From: Algoriphagus terrigena DSM 22685
Lineage (GTDB): Bacteria > Bacteroidota > Bacteroidia > Cytophagales > Cyclobacteriaceae
NCBI RefSeq assembly: GCF_000429445.1
Contig: NZ_AUBW01000003.1
Coordinates: 186,001-250,000 of the forward strand
Length of the DNA stretch: 64,000 bases
Direction: 5' to 3'
A program made the translations under genes and the position numbers. Position 1 is the stretch's first letter; the number at the start of each line of letters is the position of its first letter. The notes beneath the pieces are model-generated. The model had not been told where the DNA came from. It saw only the letters and a list, made by a program, of their open reading frames with translations, and ran no database searches. Shown here in pieces: positions 33,899 through 42,850 of the stretch.

Positions 33899-36706
33899 AT
33901 GAATTTGAAGAGAATAAGCCTGGGTTTGTGGATGATTTTTGCAATGCAACTCACCTTTGCGCAGCAGAAAAGATCCCTGACTCATGCCGACTACGATGGA
34001 TGGGAAAGTTTGAGCTCCCCGCTGATCACAAAGAATGGACAGTATGTCGGATACCAGATTGCGCCGCAGGATGGAGACGGAAGGTTTGAGGTTTTCCCAT
34101 ATAAAAGCCCTACGCAAAAAACCGTGATACCCAGAGCATCTGCGGTGAGCTTCTCAGCGGATGATGCCTATCTGGTGGGGAAGATCGCTCCGCAGAAGGA
34201 CTCCGTGAAGGTGCTGAAGCTCAAAAAGAAGAAGGCGGACGACTTGCCAAAGGACAGCCTTTTCATCTTAAACCTTGCTTCAGGAAACTTGGAGAAGATG
34301 CCGAGAGTGAAGTCTTTTGCCATTCCATCAGAGAAAGGCAGCTGGCTGGCGGTCCATTTTGAGAAGGATCTACCGAAGAAGAAAGACCCCGCCGACTCTA
34401 CCAAAAAGGAAGAAAAGCCGAAAAAGGCAGACGGAACCAAGCTGCTGGTTCGCTCGCTGGATGGAGTGAAGTCTTGGGAATTAGAGCGGGTGAAAAGCTT
34501 TGGGTTTGCCCAAAATGGCGACTATCTCCACTACACCCTCGCCGAGGAAGATACCCTCGACAACAGTGCGGTCTATCTGCTCAATCTCTCGACGGGCGAA
34601 AGCAAACTCGTCCTGGAGAAGATGACCACTTACTCGGATCTGACTTTTTCTCCCCAGTCTGCACAGTTAGCCTTTGTGGCAACGGATGATTCTCTGAAAG
34701 CTAAAAAGCCAATCCATACCTTATATGTATACGATGTGGCCAAAGGAGAAATGGGTCGGAAGATCGAGAAATCAGCGGTCAAGCTCCCAGGCGGACGAAT
34801 CAGTGGCGACGGCAACATCCGTTTTTCGGAAGATGAGAGTCGGATGTTTTTCGGCGTGGCGGAGGACTACGAGGATTTTGCCTACGAAGATGACACCACC
34901 ATCCTCGATGACGAACGGGTGAGTTTGGATATCTGGGGATGGCAAGACGCCGAGATCCAGCCCATGCAGCTGAAGAATCGATCGGAGGAAGAAAAGAAAA
35001 CGTATTGGTCGATCTTGGAGCTGGGGTCTGGAAATATCGTGCAGCTCGCCACACCAGAAGTGGAGAACTTAACGCTTGAAAACAAGATCACACATGACAA
35101 GGCTTTGGCCTATTCGGACGATGCTTATCGAAGAAACTATAGCTGGGACATCCAGACAGGAAGGGATCTTTATTGGGTCGATTTCAAATCAGGAGAAAAA
35201 ACGCTGATCGAGAAAGATGCTTCAGGTTTTGCCAGGCTTTCTCCCGATGCCAACTACGCATACTGGTATGATGGCAGGGATAGCGCTTGGGTAGCGTATG
35301 ATTTGAAAGCCAAATCCAAAATCAATCTGACCAAATCACTTCCGGTGCCATTCTACGAGGAATTGCACGATTCCCCATCACTTCCAGGAAGCTACGGTTC
35401 GGTTGGTTGGTTGGCTGGTGACGCTGCGATCCTAGTCAATGATCGCTATGACATCTGGAAGATCGATCCAAAAAACCCGTCTGCCGCGGTCAATTTGACT
35501 TTGGGAGAAGGGAGAAAAAACAGCATTTCTTTGCGTCGGGAGCGGCTGGACTTTGAGGAGACTTCCATCGATCCAAAAGCGCCTTTGATCCTTTCGGCAT
35601 TCAACGAAGTGACGAAAGACAACGGCTTCTACGTCGGATCTTTGGATGGAAAAACAGCGCCCAAGTCGCTCCTGATGTCCGCTCACAACTATCAAGGCCT
35701 GATGAAGGCCAAGGAATCTTCGCAGGCATTGGTCAGACGAAGTACGTATCAGGACAACGCTGATCTGTACCTCACTGATCTGAATTTCAAAACACTCACC
35801 AAAGCCTCAAACCTCAACCCGCAGCAAGCAGGTATCAAGTGGGGAAGCGTGGAGATGGTGTCGTACTTGACTTTGAATGGTGATTCACTTCAGGGATTGC
35901 TGTTCAAGCCTGAGGGGTTTGATCCCGCCAAGAAGTATCCGATGATGGTCTATTTCTACGAAAGAAACAGCGACACGTATCACAGCTACCGGGCTCCCGC
36001 GCCAAGCCGTTCGACGATTAACATTCCCTATTTTGTCAGCAATGACTACCTGGTTTTTGTGCCGGATATCAAGTACGAACTGGGGCTGCCTGGTCAAAGT
36101 GCCCTGAATTGCATCATTCCCGGCGTCCAAGCGGTGATCGCCAAAGGTGGCGTCGATACCGAGAATATGGCTATCCAAGGTCAAAGCTGGGGAGGCTATC
36201 AGGTCGCTTACCTGATCACCCAGACGAATATGTTCAAGGCTGCCGGAGCTGGAGCACCGGTCGTCAATATGACTTCGGCCTACGGCGGGATCCGCTGGGG
36301 CACCGGCATGAGCCGCATGTTCCAATACGAGCAGACGCAAAGCCGAATCGGCGGAACACTCTGGGAAAAGCCCATGTATTACCTGGAAAACTCCCCGCTC
36401 TTCATGATGGATCGCGTGGAGACTCCGGTGCTGATCATGCACAACGACGCCGATGGATCAGTGCCTTGGTATCAGGGCATCGAGATGTTTATGGCGCTGA
36501 AGCGATTGGACAAGCCGGCATGGCTGCTGCAATACAACGGCGAGGATCACAACCTCACGCAGCGTAAAAACTCAAAAGATCTATCCGTCCGCCTGAGCCA
36601 GTTCTTTGACCATTATCTAAAAGGAGCCCCCGCGCCACTTTGGATGACCGAAGGTCTCCCGGCTGTCGAGAAAGGAAGGACACTGAAGTATGAGCTGAGT
36701 AAGTAA
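33899..36706 (+). CDS. Secreted S9 family (prolyl oligopeptidase-like) peptidase
   Basis: This 935-residue protein has a signal peptide (1-21), a long beta-propeller region (about 35-650) with a charged Lys/Asp-rich insertion around 155-180, and a C-terminal alpha/beta-hydrolase domain. The catalytic triad is visible: S763 in GQSWGGY, D852 in HNDADGSVPW and H884 in GEDHNL. Such enzymes cut short peptides, often after proline or alanine. The gene starts 10 bases after the M14 gene, so the two probably act together in extracellular or periplasmic protein breakdown. A terminator follows. Confidence 0.93.
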   Translation: MNLKRISLGLWMIFAMQLTFAQQKRSLTHADYDGWESLSSPLITKNGQYVGYQIAPQDGDGRFEVFPYKSPTQKTVIPRASAVSFSADDAYLVGKIAPQKDSVKVLKLKKKKADDLPKDSLFILNLASGNLEKMPRVKSFAIPSEKGSWLAVHFEKDLPKKKDPADSTKKEEKPKKADGTKLLVRSLDGVKSWELERVKSFGFAQNGDYLHYTLAEEDTLDNSAVYLLNLSTGESKLVLEKMTTYSDLTFSPQSAQLAFVATDDSLKAKKPIHTLYVYDVAKGEMGRKIEKSAVKLPGGRISGDGNIRFSEDESRMFFGVAEDYEDFAYEDDTTILDDERVSLDIWGWQDAEIQPMQLKNRSEEEKKTYWSILELGSGNIVQLATPEVENLTLENKITHDKALAYSDDAYRRNYSWDIQTGRDLYWVDFKSGEKTLIEKDASGFARLSPDANYAYWYDGRDSAWVAYDLKAKSKINLTKSLPVPFYEELHDSPSLPGSYGSVGWLAGDAAILVNDRYDIWKIDPKNPSAAVNLTLGEGRKNSISLRRERLDFEETSIDPKAPLILSAFNEVTKDNGFYVGSLDGKTAPKSLLMSAHNYQGLMKAKESSQALVRRSTYQDNADLYLTDLNFKTLTKASNLNPQQAGIKWGSVEMVSYLTLNGDSLQGLLFKPEGFDPAKKYPMMVYFYERNSDTYHSYRAPAPSRSTINIPYFVSNDYLVFVPDIKYELGLPGQSALNCIIPGVQAVIAKGGVDTENMAIQGQSWGGYQVAYLITQTNMFKAAGAGAPVVNMTSAYGGIRWGTGMSRMFQYEQTQSRIGGTLWEKPMYYLENSPLFMMDRVETPVLIMHNDADGSVPWYQGIEMFMALKRLDKPAWLLQYNGEDHNLTQRKNSKDLSVRLSQFFDHYLKGAPAPLWMTEGLPAVEKGRTLKYELSK

Positions 36707-36728
36707 ACTAGAGTTTTGCTAAAGACAG

Positions 36729-36766
36729 AACCCCATTTGGAAAGATCCAGATGGGGTTTTACTTTT
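36729..36766 (+). terminator. Terminator of the M14-S9 peptidase operon
   Basis: AACCCCATTTGG-AAAGAT-CCAGATGGGGTT is followed by TTACTTTTT, 22 bases after the stop codon. Confidence 0.85.
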
Positions 36767-36841
36767 TATCCGCCATCGTGCCGCTCAGGTGTAAGTGATA
36801 AAGATTATTTGATTCCTCAACAGGAATCGCAGACAGATCAC

Positions 36842-37216
36842 TCAAACCGAGATCACATAGGAAACAATCGCTTTGACTTTGTTTGAACCGGCACTTTTGA
36901 ATTCATAGAAATCAGCAAAACTGTAGACTTTTCCGTCCTCCATCCCCATCTCGCCATGGACGGCAGCCTCTTTGCCGTGGGTCAGGATTTGGCGGATGGT
37001 GAGTTTGGAGGTTTTGGTACCACTCATCTCTCGGAGCACTGCGGCAAAGTGTTCTTTTCCCTCGATCGGCTGATCTCCGACCAGCGTCCACTTGACATCT
37101 TCGGCGAGGTATTCGGTTACTTTTTCGATCTGATAGGAAGCGAAAAGGATCGTGAGCTCTTGGATCAGCTTCATCTTGGGCGAGTTGCCGCAGTCGGGGT
37201 GGGTCAGGATTTCCAT
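36842..37216 (-). CDS. NTF2-like/SnoaL-like protein
   Basis: This 124-residue protein has the nuclear-transport-factor-2-like cone fold pattern: helix IQELTILFASYQIEKVTEYLAEDVKWTLVG, then a P-I-E-G-K-E-H-F-A-A-V-L helix, and strands EAAVHGEMGMEDGKVYSFADFYEFKSAGSNKVKAIVSYVI. Members are small isomerase-like or binding proteins of varied function; no specific catalytic residue can be named here. It is a single gene. Confidence 0.85.
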   Translation of the reverse strand: MEILTHPDCGNSPKMKLIQELTILFASYQIEKVTEYLAEDVKWTLVGDQPIEGKEHFAAVLREMSGTKTSKLTIRQILTHGKEAAVHGEMGMEDGKVYSFADFYEFKSAGSNKVKAIVSYVISV

Positions 37217-37321
37217 AGTGTATGGGATTGATCTGAAGAATTGAAAGACTACTCCAAGCTACAAAAAACAGAGCATCGGCGAATCAAAAAGGAGCTTTTG
37301 GCGCGACGTCAGATCCCAGAA

Positions 37322-37867
37322 TTATCCCTTCATCAGCTGCATCCGGAAGATCCAGAGGTTGTTTAGCTTCAGAAAAATGAGGAAGGAAAAGATCAGGACC
37401 GTACCCACCACGCAGACGATGTTGATTAGTTTTTGGGCTTTGGTTCTGCTTTGAAATGCCCTTTCGAGCGCCGCAAAGATTAAAAGGCCGAGAACCCCGC
37501 CTGCCGTATTATTGATCAAATCGGTGATGTCAAATGCCCCGACTTTCAGGATATACTGGGATATTTCCATCAAGAAACTGGCAGAGAAAAACAAAGCCAC
37601 CTTCCGCCCAAAACTCCATTGCTCCCACAAAATCCCCGCATAGAATCCAAAAGGGACGAAGATGAAAATGTTCAGCAGGGTTTCGTTCCAGTCCACCGGA
37701 GATTGAAAAAGCACCGCCTCCCGAAACGGAATCAGGTTGATGACCCGCTCCACGCGGTCATGGTAAGCCGTGATGTTAAACTTCAGCACGATGATCCAAT
37801 AGAGCGCAATCAGGTAAACCGAAAACAAAACAAAGGTAATCTGAGTGGATCTGGAGTGAAGTTTCAT
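37322..37867 (-). CDS. VanZ family membrane protein
   Basis: This 181-residue protein has about four or five membrane helices and the VanZ pattern: VERVINLIPFREAV, NIFIFVPFGFYAGILWE, and SFLMEISQYILKVGAFDITDLINNTAGGVLG. VanZ-like proteins are linked to teicoplanin resistance in some Gram-positives, but their role in Bacteroidota is unknown. The ATG at 37867 is preferred over an in-frame GTG at 37903, because the extra twelve residues are polar and unlike the family. It is a single gene. Confidence 0.9.
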   Translation of the reverse strand: MKLHSRSTQITFVLFSVYLIALYWIIVLKFNITAYHDRVERVINLIPFREAVLFQSPVDWNETLLNIFIFVPFGFYAGILWEQWSFGRKVALFFSASFLMEISQYILKVGAFDITDLINNTAGGVLGLLIFAALERAFQSRTKAQKLINIVCVVGTVLIFSFLIFLKLNNLWIFRMQLMKG

Positions 37868-37987
37868 GCTGGGAGTGGCTTTTTGGGGGATAAGTTCCTT
37901 CACAAGAGGAGTGCCGAAAGAGCGCGGGAGTTTGGAACCAGGGTTGAAACCTTCTTTGAACTGAAGTTTGCCTTACAATTATCCAGT

Positions 37988-38617
37988 CTAATAAATCCAG
38001 GTAAACAGCCAAATCAAGAAAAACCAAATAAATCCCATCCAACTGATAGGATGCAGTTTTTTGAGCGCATTCCAGTCGTAAATCAGGAGAGAAATAAACA
38101 GGCCATGCCAAATGATCGTCTCGAAAAGAAAAAAGCTAAGATCACTACTTCCGCCCAGCTTATCCGCCACACGGTCTATGACAGGTCCCAGGATATACAG
38201 CGTTCCTACAAAAAGGTAGCGCTTGTGGGCAGCGGGAGTTTTCCTATTCACATAAGCCAATAGAATATAAATGGCGAAAGTCAGGGTGAGAATCCGGTTG
38301 GCTTTCACAAATCCTTCCATCTCAGACCAACCTTCATATACCTCATAGAAGACGTAAAAGGTGCTTAAAATCACGCCCAAGGCAATCCCCATCCCCCACA
38401 TGCCCCATTTTCGATGCGCGAGAAGGTCGCCTTTTCGGATAAAATTGGACTGAATCACCAGTATGACAAACCAAGCTAGGAAGAAGAGCCCATGAATGAT
38501 AAACTTGGGATCGCTGTTGCTTTCCTGTCCGATATCGTAAAACAAATTGTCTGAAAATGCTACCAGCGAAAGAACCAGCAGGAAGATACTGGCCCAGGAA
38601 AAATAGTTTTTTGGCAT
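37988..38617 (-). CDS. Integral membrane protein with conserved histidines, function unknown
   Basis: This 209-residue protein has six predicted membrane helices. The segment IHGLFFLAWFVILVIQSNFIRKGDLLAHRKWG and the later TPAAHKRYL and IIWHGLFISL place histidines near helix ends, which recalls membrane b-type cytochromes or DUF2306-like proteins. That likeness is only suggestive. It is a single gene at the left edge of the 21-bp repeat array. Confidence 0.75.
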   Translation of the reverse strand: MPKNYFSWASIFLLVLSLVAFSDNLFYDIGQESNSDPKFIIHGLFFLAWFVILVIQSNFIRKGDLLAHRKWGMWGMGIALGVILSTFYVFYEVYEGWSEMEGFVKANRILTLTFAIYILLAYVNRKTPAAHKRYLFVGTLYILGPVIDRVADKLGGSSDLSFFLFETIIWHGLFISLLIYDWNALKKLHPISWMGFIWFFLIWLFTWIY

Positions 38618-38770
38618 TGGAAAAGGAATTGGGGTCTAGAATCAAAGGTCGGTTTGGACTACAATTGCTTGGTCAATCAAATAAAAATACACCTTTTAGC
38701 CATCTGTGCTACACTTCCCGAGCTGGACAGGGGACTTCTGACCTTCCTGCGTTTACCTATTTACCCTACA

Positions 38771-39275
38771 CTTGGAGCTCGGAGGTGAAACGTCGGACCT
38801 TTTGCTCAACCATTGGACTTCCGAACTCGGCGTTTGGAGTTCTGAGCTCGAAGTTTAGACTTTAGAACTCGAAGATTGGACTTCAGGACTCGACGCTTGG
38901 ACTTCAGAGCTCGGCACTTGGACTTCAGAACTCGAAAGTTGGACTTTTGAAGTGGGAGGGGGTACTTCTGAAGTACCCCCCTCCACTTCGGAACTCAACT
39001 AACTGAGTTCCGAACCGAACTGGTTTGATTAAAAGGCGAACTCGCTGACCTCTGAAGGCAACTCGTTCAGTGAAAAGCTGAACTGGTTAACCTCGGAGGA
39101 TAACTTTTTCGGCAAAAAGGTGAACTGGATAACCTCTGAAGCTAACTAGTTTAGCAAAAAGATGAATTAATTAACCTCGGAGGATAACTTTTTGAGTAAA
39201 AAGGTAAACTCACTGACATCAAAGCCGAACTGGTTCATTAAAAAGGTAAACTGATTCACTGCCGAACTTACCCGG
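38771..39275. repeat. Non-coding array with a strict 21-bp period
   Basis: The gap 38618-39431 has no convincing gene and is dominated by this array. In the left part, units beginning TTGGACTTC..GA(A/G)CTCG start at 38813, 38834, 38855, 38876, 38897, 38918 and 38939, exactly 21 bp apart. In the right part the tetramer AACT (once AATT) starts at 39018, 39039, 39060 and so on to 39249, twelve positions all 21 bp apart. Odd and even units differ there, giving a 42-bp higher-order repeat (AACTGGTTAACCTC.. alternating with AACT..TTT..GGCAAAAAGG). No unique spacers lie between units, so it is not a CRISPR array. Confidence 0.85.
38949..39014. repeat. Two adjacent palindromes at the centre of the 21-bp array
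   Basis: The first palindrome spans 38949-38989: two 20-base arms, matching at 18 positions, around one base, with a GGGGGTACTTC/GAAGTACCCCC core. The second spans 38987-39014: perfect 11-base arms TTCGGAACTCA/TGAGTTCCGAA around six bases. AACT at 38992 is still in register with the left array (63 = 3 x 21 after 38929). Confidence 0.85.
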
Positions 39276-39431
39276 ATAGGTTATGAAGTGAGGAGGTGGG
39301 CATTTGGATTGGGAGATGGGTCGAATTGCAAATTCGGAAGAATAGGAGGGTGGAGTTACAAATCCCACCAAGCGGCAAACTGAACTTCCGGGCTTAAAAG
39401 ACTATGTCAGTTGGGACATAATATTATAAAG

Positions 39432-39803
39432 CTATTTTTTATTTAGAAGTTTTGGGATGAGAGCAATGACGAAGGCTATGATGATTAAAATAAGTAAAGC
39501 AATGGCACCATTGTTTTTCTCAAATACCGCAAAATAAATAATTGATATCACGATTAGGAATAAGGTTCCAAAAGGTATGATTTTTCCGCCCACAAATCGC
39601 ATAACTTTATTTTCCGAAAATCTTCCGAAATATATGAGGTGTGCTATTCCTCCCAATGAAAAAGAAGTAACAATTAGGAATAAGTAAATTTGGTAATCTT
39701 TTTCTTTTAAAATAAAAGATCCATAAAATAAATTTAAAAAGTATAATATTATCAATATGATAAAAAAGTACTTGATTGTTTTTGTAAGTAAATCGACTTT
39801 CAT
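39432..39803 (-). CDS. Four-helix membrane protein of unknown function (AT-rich module)
   Basis: This 123-residue protein has four hydrophobic helices (about 11-32, 41-61, 74-93 and 98-117), short charged loops and a C-terminal LLNKK. No family is recognised. Codons are strongly AT-rich compared with genes on both sides, matching the gene upstream. It starts 28 bases after the stop of the TIR-like gene on the same strand, so the two are likely cotranscribed. A membrane partner next to a nucleotide-cleaving-type protein is a common plan in abortive-infection modules, but here this is inference. Confidence 0.7.
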   Translation of the reverse strand: MKVDLLTKTIKYFFIILIILYFLNLFYGSFILKEKDYQIYLFLIVTSFSLGGIAHLIYFGRFSENKVMRFVGGKIIPFGTLFLIVISIIYFAVFEKNNGAIALLILIIIAFVIALIPKLLNKK

Positions 39804-39831
39804 TTTTAAAAATAAGATAGGTTACAGCGAA

Positions 39832-40713
39832 TTAAATTTCTTTGTCCTTTAGCCACTTTTCCAAAACTAGCGGAAGTGTTTTTTCCGGATACTGAAAATC
39901 ATATTCGTGATATAGTTTTCCTACTAAGTCAGTTTGTAGTGAATTTAATGTAGTGTCTTTTAGTAGTAGTACGTTCTTTTCCATGGCCATCATATATCCT
40001 ATTTCTAATGATACATTAGGGTTGAAATATTCTGTTTTTACCCTATCAAAGATTGCTACTCCAAAATCACATCCATGCATATAGGTTCTAATATTAGAAA
40101 GTAAGTCATCCGCATACCATTTGTCATCAGCACGTAATAAGTTTATTCCACTTGACTTGAAGAAATCTCTTATCGTGCTTATTAATTTTAATTGAATCGG
40201 GGTATCTTCAAATTTCATCATCAAGAATGCGCATTTTGAATTTATTGGAAAATCTTTTCTGAACAATCTTAGTGATTTATTTAGTTCTTCTGGTATTACG
40301 TTGGAATTATGTGAGGTGAACAATTGTATGTCTTCTTGATATATTGAGAACTTGATTATGGTTTCTTCGGAAACTGGTTGGTCGTTATATTCATCAAATT
40401 TATTATTCTGTATATATTCTGGTTCTATTGTTAATTTCCCTTTTAATTGAATAGAATCCTTAAAACAAATAAATTGATGCTTTAACTCTTGGAGATCGAC
40501 TACCCATTCTGAAGTTAAGTCTTTTAATGGCCTTAAATATGTTATGTTATAACTCGATAAGACTCTTTTAAATCTTCTAAGGATTTCATGCTTGCTTAAT
40601 TCCTCTTCCTCTCGGTAGAAAATATAAATGGGAGATTCAGGTGGAATTCCTCTATGATTGGGCTCCTGTATGTCTAGGGTTCCTAAGAAGTTTTTAAAAT
40701 GAAATGTGAACAT
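39832..40713 (-). CDS. TIR-like/nucleotide-hydrolase-like domain protein (possible defence effector)
   Basis: This 293-residue protein has two parts. Residues 1-155 are not recognised. Residues 158-290 form a Rossmann-like domain: KCAFLMMKF (first strand), IRDFFKSSGINLLRADDKWYADDLLSNIRTYMHGCDFGVAIFD, then FNPNVSLEIGYMMAMEKNVLLLKD with the conserved glutamate E237 in SLEIGY. This resembles the TIR-like/2-deoxyribosyltransferase-like group, whose members split N-glycosidic bonds of NAD+ or nucleotides in several antiphage systems. The assignment rests on motif likeness only. The gene is AT-rich, unlike glgB on its right, and is paired with a membrane protein gene. Horizontal transfer is likely. 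Confidence 0.65.
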   Translation of the reverse strand: MFTFHFKNFLGTLDIQEPNHRGIPPESPIYIFYREEEELSKHEILRRFKRVLSSYNITYLRPLKDLTSEWVVDLQELKHQFICFKDSIQLKGKLTIEPEYIQNNKFDEYNDQPVSEETIIKFSIYQEDIQLFTSHNSNVIPEELNKSLRLFRKDFPINSKCAFLMMKFEDTPIQLKLISTIRDFFKSSGINLLRADDKWYADDLLSNIRTYMHGCDFGVAIFDRVKTEYFNPNVSLEIGYMMAMEKNVLLLKDTTLNSLQTDLVGKLYHEYDFQYPEKTLPLVLEKWLKDKEI

Positions 40714-40778
40714 TTTGTCTATTTATTTCAATGATTTTCCTTTTGAGTATTTATTAGCGTTAATTTTTAAAGGCACAA

Positions 40779-42779
40779 TCATCTCTCCATCACCATCACC
40801 ACCCGATTTGGAATATACAGATTAACGACTTGGTCCGAGTCGGTGGCATAGACGATGGCCTTGTCCAGTCGATCGAAGCCGCTGTATTCTTTTTCATCCG
40901 AATGCAGGGTAATGCGATAGTTGCCCTGCGCGGGCATGCGGATCGGAAATCCGAAGAAGGACTCGGTCGGGTGAAAGGAAAAGACGAAAACCAGATTTCC
41001 CCGCTCATACGCGATGATTTTCTTATCCGGATCCAGGTAAAGCTGGACTGCGGGAGGGGTGGACAGGAGTTGGTGATCCTTGGCTAGCTGGATCATGGCT
41101 TTGTCCCAAAGATCGAGCTGCTTATACCGGAGGAGTGGATCGTCTACCAGCGACCATTGGCGACGAGCGTGTTGGTAGCTCCAGTCGTTGCCCAGTCGCG
41201 GGAAGTCCACCCACTCGGGATGCCCAAACTCGTTGCCGATAAAGTTGAGATAGCCTTCGCCGCCTAAACTCAGTGTGATCATGCGGATCAATTTGTGCAG
41301 GGCGATGCCGCGGTCGACGACTAGGTTTTGCTCCAGCACGGTCATGGAGAAGTACATCTCCTTGTCCATCAGCCAGAAGGCGATGCTTTTGTCCCCGACC
41401 AGTGCCTGATCGTGACTCTCTGCGTAGGCGATGGACTTTTCCTTCTTGGGCCGGTTGGTCAGCTCATGCCAAAGCTCGAACAGGTCCCACTGCTCGTCCT
41501 GCTTGTGTTTGAGCGTCTTGATCCAAAAGTCCGGCACGCCCATCGCAAGGCGATAGTCGAAGCCGATTCCTCCGTCTTTGACTGTCCGACAAAGGCCCGG
41601 CATCCCGCTGACCTCCTCTGCGATAGAGATCGCCTGGCCGTTAAATTGGTGGATGAGCGTATTTGCAAGCTGAAAATACAGCAGGGCATCGTCATCTACA
41701 CCGGCATCAAAGTATTTCTCCGCGGAGTCAAAGCCCGCGTGCCCGTGATGGTGATAAAGCATCGACGTCGCCCCATCAAAGCGGAATCCATCGAAGTGAA
41801 ACTCCTCCATCCAATAGCGGATATTGGAGAGGAGAAACTGTTTTACTTCCCATTTCCCGTAGTCGAAAAGCTTCGAATCCCAGCCCTCATGATAGCCCCG
41901 GTCTCCGGGATGGAAGTATTGATGGTCGCTGCCGTCAAACTCATTGAGGCCCTCGTTGACATTCTTGACCGCATGCGAATGGACAATGTCCATGATCACC
42001 GCGATGCCCAGGTTGTGGGCCGTGTTGATCAGGGACTTGAGCTCCTCCGGTGTCCCAAAGCGGGAAGTTGGCGCAAAGTAGTTAGAGACGTGATAGCCGA
42101 AGGAGCCGTAGTACGGATGCTCCATCACCGCCATGAGCTGGATGGCGTTGTAGCCTCCGGCTTTGATACGGGGTAGGATCAGTTCCTCAAATTCGCGGTA
42201 GGTACCGACCTTTTGCTCCTCCAAAGCCATCCCGACATGCGCTTCATAGATCAGTGGCATGGCGGCAGCTTCGTTCAAAGAAAAGGCGTGGTCAGTCCAG
42301 GAGAAGGATTCAAACCAGAGTTGTCCTGCAAAGTCGTGCGTCGATTCATCCTGGACGACTCTTCGGATATAGGCCGGGATGCGGTCGAGTGAGACGTCAT
42401 TGGCGCCGACAACCCGAACCTTAATCTTGCTCCCGTGGACAAAGGTTTGCTTGTATTCTTCGAACGGCAGGAAAATCTCCCAGTCGCCCCGGTGGTTTCG
42501 GCGCAGCGGGTGGGATTCCCGGTCCCACCAGTTGAAGTCTCCCGTGAGAAACAGCTGCTTGGCGGCAGGTGCCCACTCCCGATAAACCCATCCATTTCGC
42601 ATCTTTTCGAAATGAACGCCATAGTACTCATGGATTCTGGAGAATTCTAAGATGCTGCCCGAAAAATCGATGATAGCGCGGAGTTCGGATTGGAACCGCT
42701 CATTCCGCTGAGTGATCACGGAAGCAAAAGGCTCCAACCAAGGTTCGTCGGTGACAAGGGCTAAGGGTTTTTGGCTCAC
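40779..42779 (-). CDS. glgB: 1,4-alpha-glucan branching enzyme (GH13, eukaryote-like type)
   Basis: This 666-residue enzyme makes alpha-1,6 branches in glycogen. It has an N-terminal CBM48 domain (about 55-165, with VYREWAPAAKQLFLTGDFNWWDRESHPL), a GH13 barrel (about 180-540) and an all-beta C-terminal domain. Catalytic blocks are MDIVHSH, DGFRFDGATSMLYHHHG (nucleophile Asp), AEEVSGMPG (acid Glu) and AYAESHDQALVGDKS. The shorter N-terminus and the DGFRFDGATSMLY wording are like plant and yeast branching enzymes. Translation appears to start at GTG (42779). No other glycogen gene is nearby. Confidence 0.95.
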   Translation of the reverse strand: MSQKPLALVTDEPWLEPFASVITQRNERFQSELRAIIDFSGSILEFSRIHEYYGVHFEKMRNGWVYREWAPAAKQLFLTGDFNWWDRESHPLRRNHRGDWEIFLPFEEYKQTFVHGSKIKVRVVGANDVSLDRIPAYIRRVVQDESTHDFAGQLWFESFSWTDHAFSLNEAAAMPLIYEAHVGMALEEQKVGTYREFEELILPRIKAGGYNAIQLMAVMEHPYYGSFGYHVSNYFAPTSRFGTPEELKSLINTAHNLGIAVIMDIVHSHAVKNVNEGLNEFDGSDHQYFHPGDRGYHEGWDSKLFDYGKWEVKQFLLSNIRYWMEEFHFDGFRFDGATSMLYHHHGHAGFDSAEKYFDAGVDDDALLYFQLANTLIHQFNGQAISIAEEVSGMPGLCRTVKDGGIGFDYRLAMGVPDFWIKTLKHKQDEQWDLFELWHELTNRPKKEKSIAYAESHDQALVGDKSIAFWLMDKEMYFSMTVLEQNLVVDRGIALHKLIRMITLSLGGEGYLNFIGNEFGHPEWVDFPRLGNDWSYQHARRQWSLVDDPLLRYKQLDLWDKAMIQLAKDHQLLSTPPAVQLYLDPDKKIIAYERGNLVFVFSFHPTESFFGFPIRMPAQGNYRITLHSDEKEYSGFDRLDKAIVYATDSDQVVNLYIPNRVVMVMER

Positions 42780-42850
42780 AAAAAGTCAGGTTAGGTAGCG
42801 ATGAAATTAGGAAAAAATGGGAGGAATGGAAGGGGAAATCTAAAATTGGA

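Noticed and set aside
38557-38865. Open frame of 102 codons on the plus strand at the edge of the array
   Set aside because: It starts antisense to the membrane protein gene and ends within repeat units; the peptide has no domain character.
38813-39270. Possible CRISPR array
   Set aside because: The period is only 21 bp, with no unique spacers and no cas genes; unit sequence drifts gradually.
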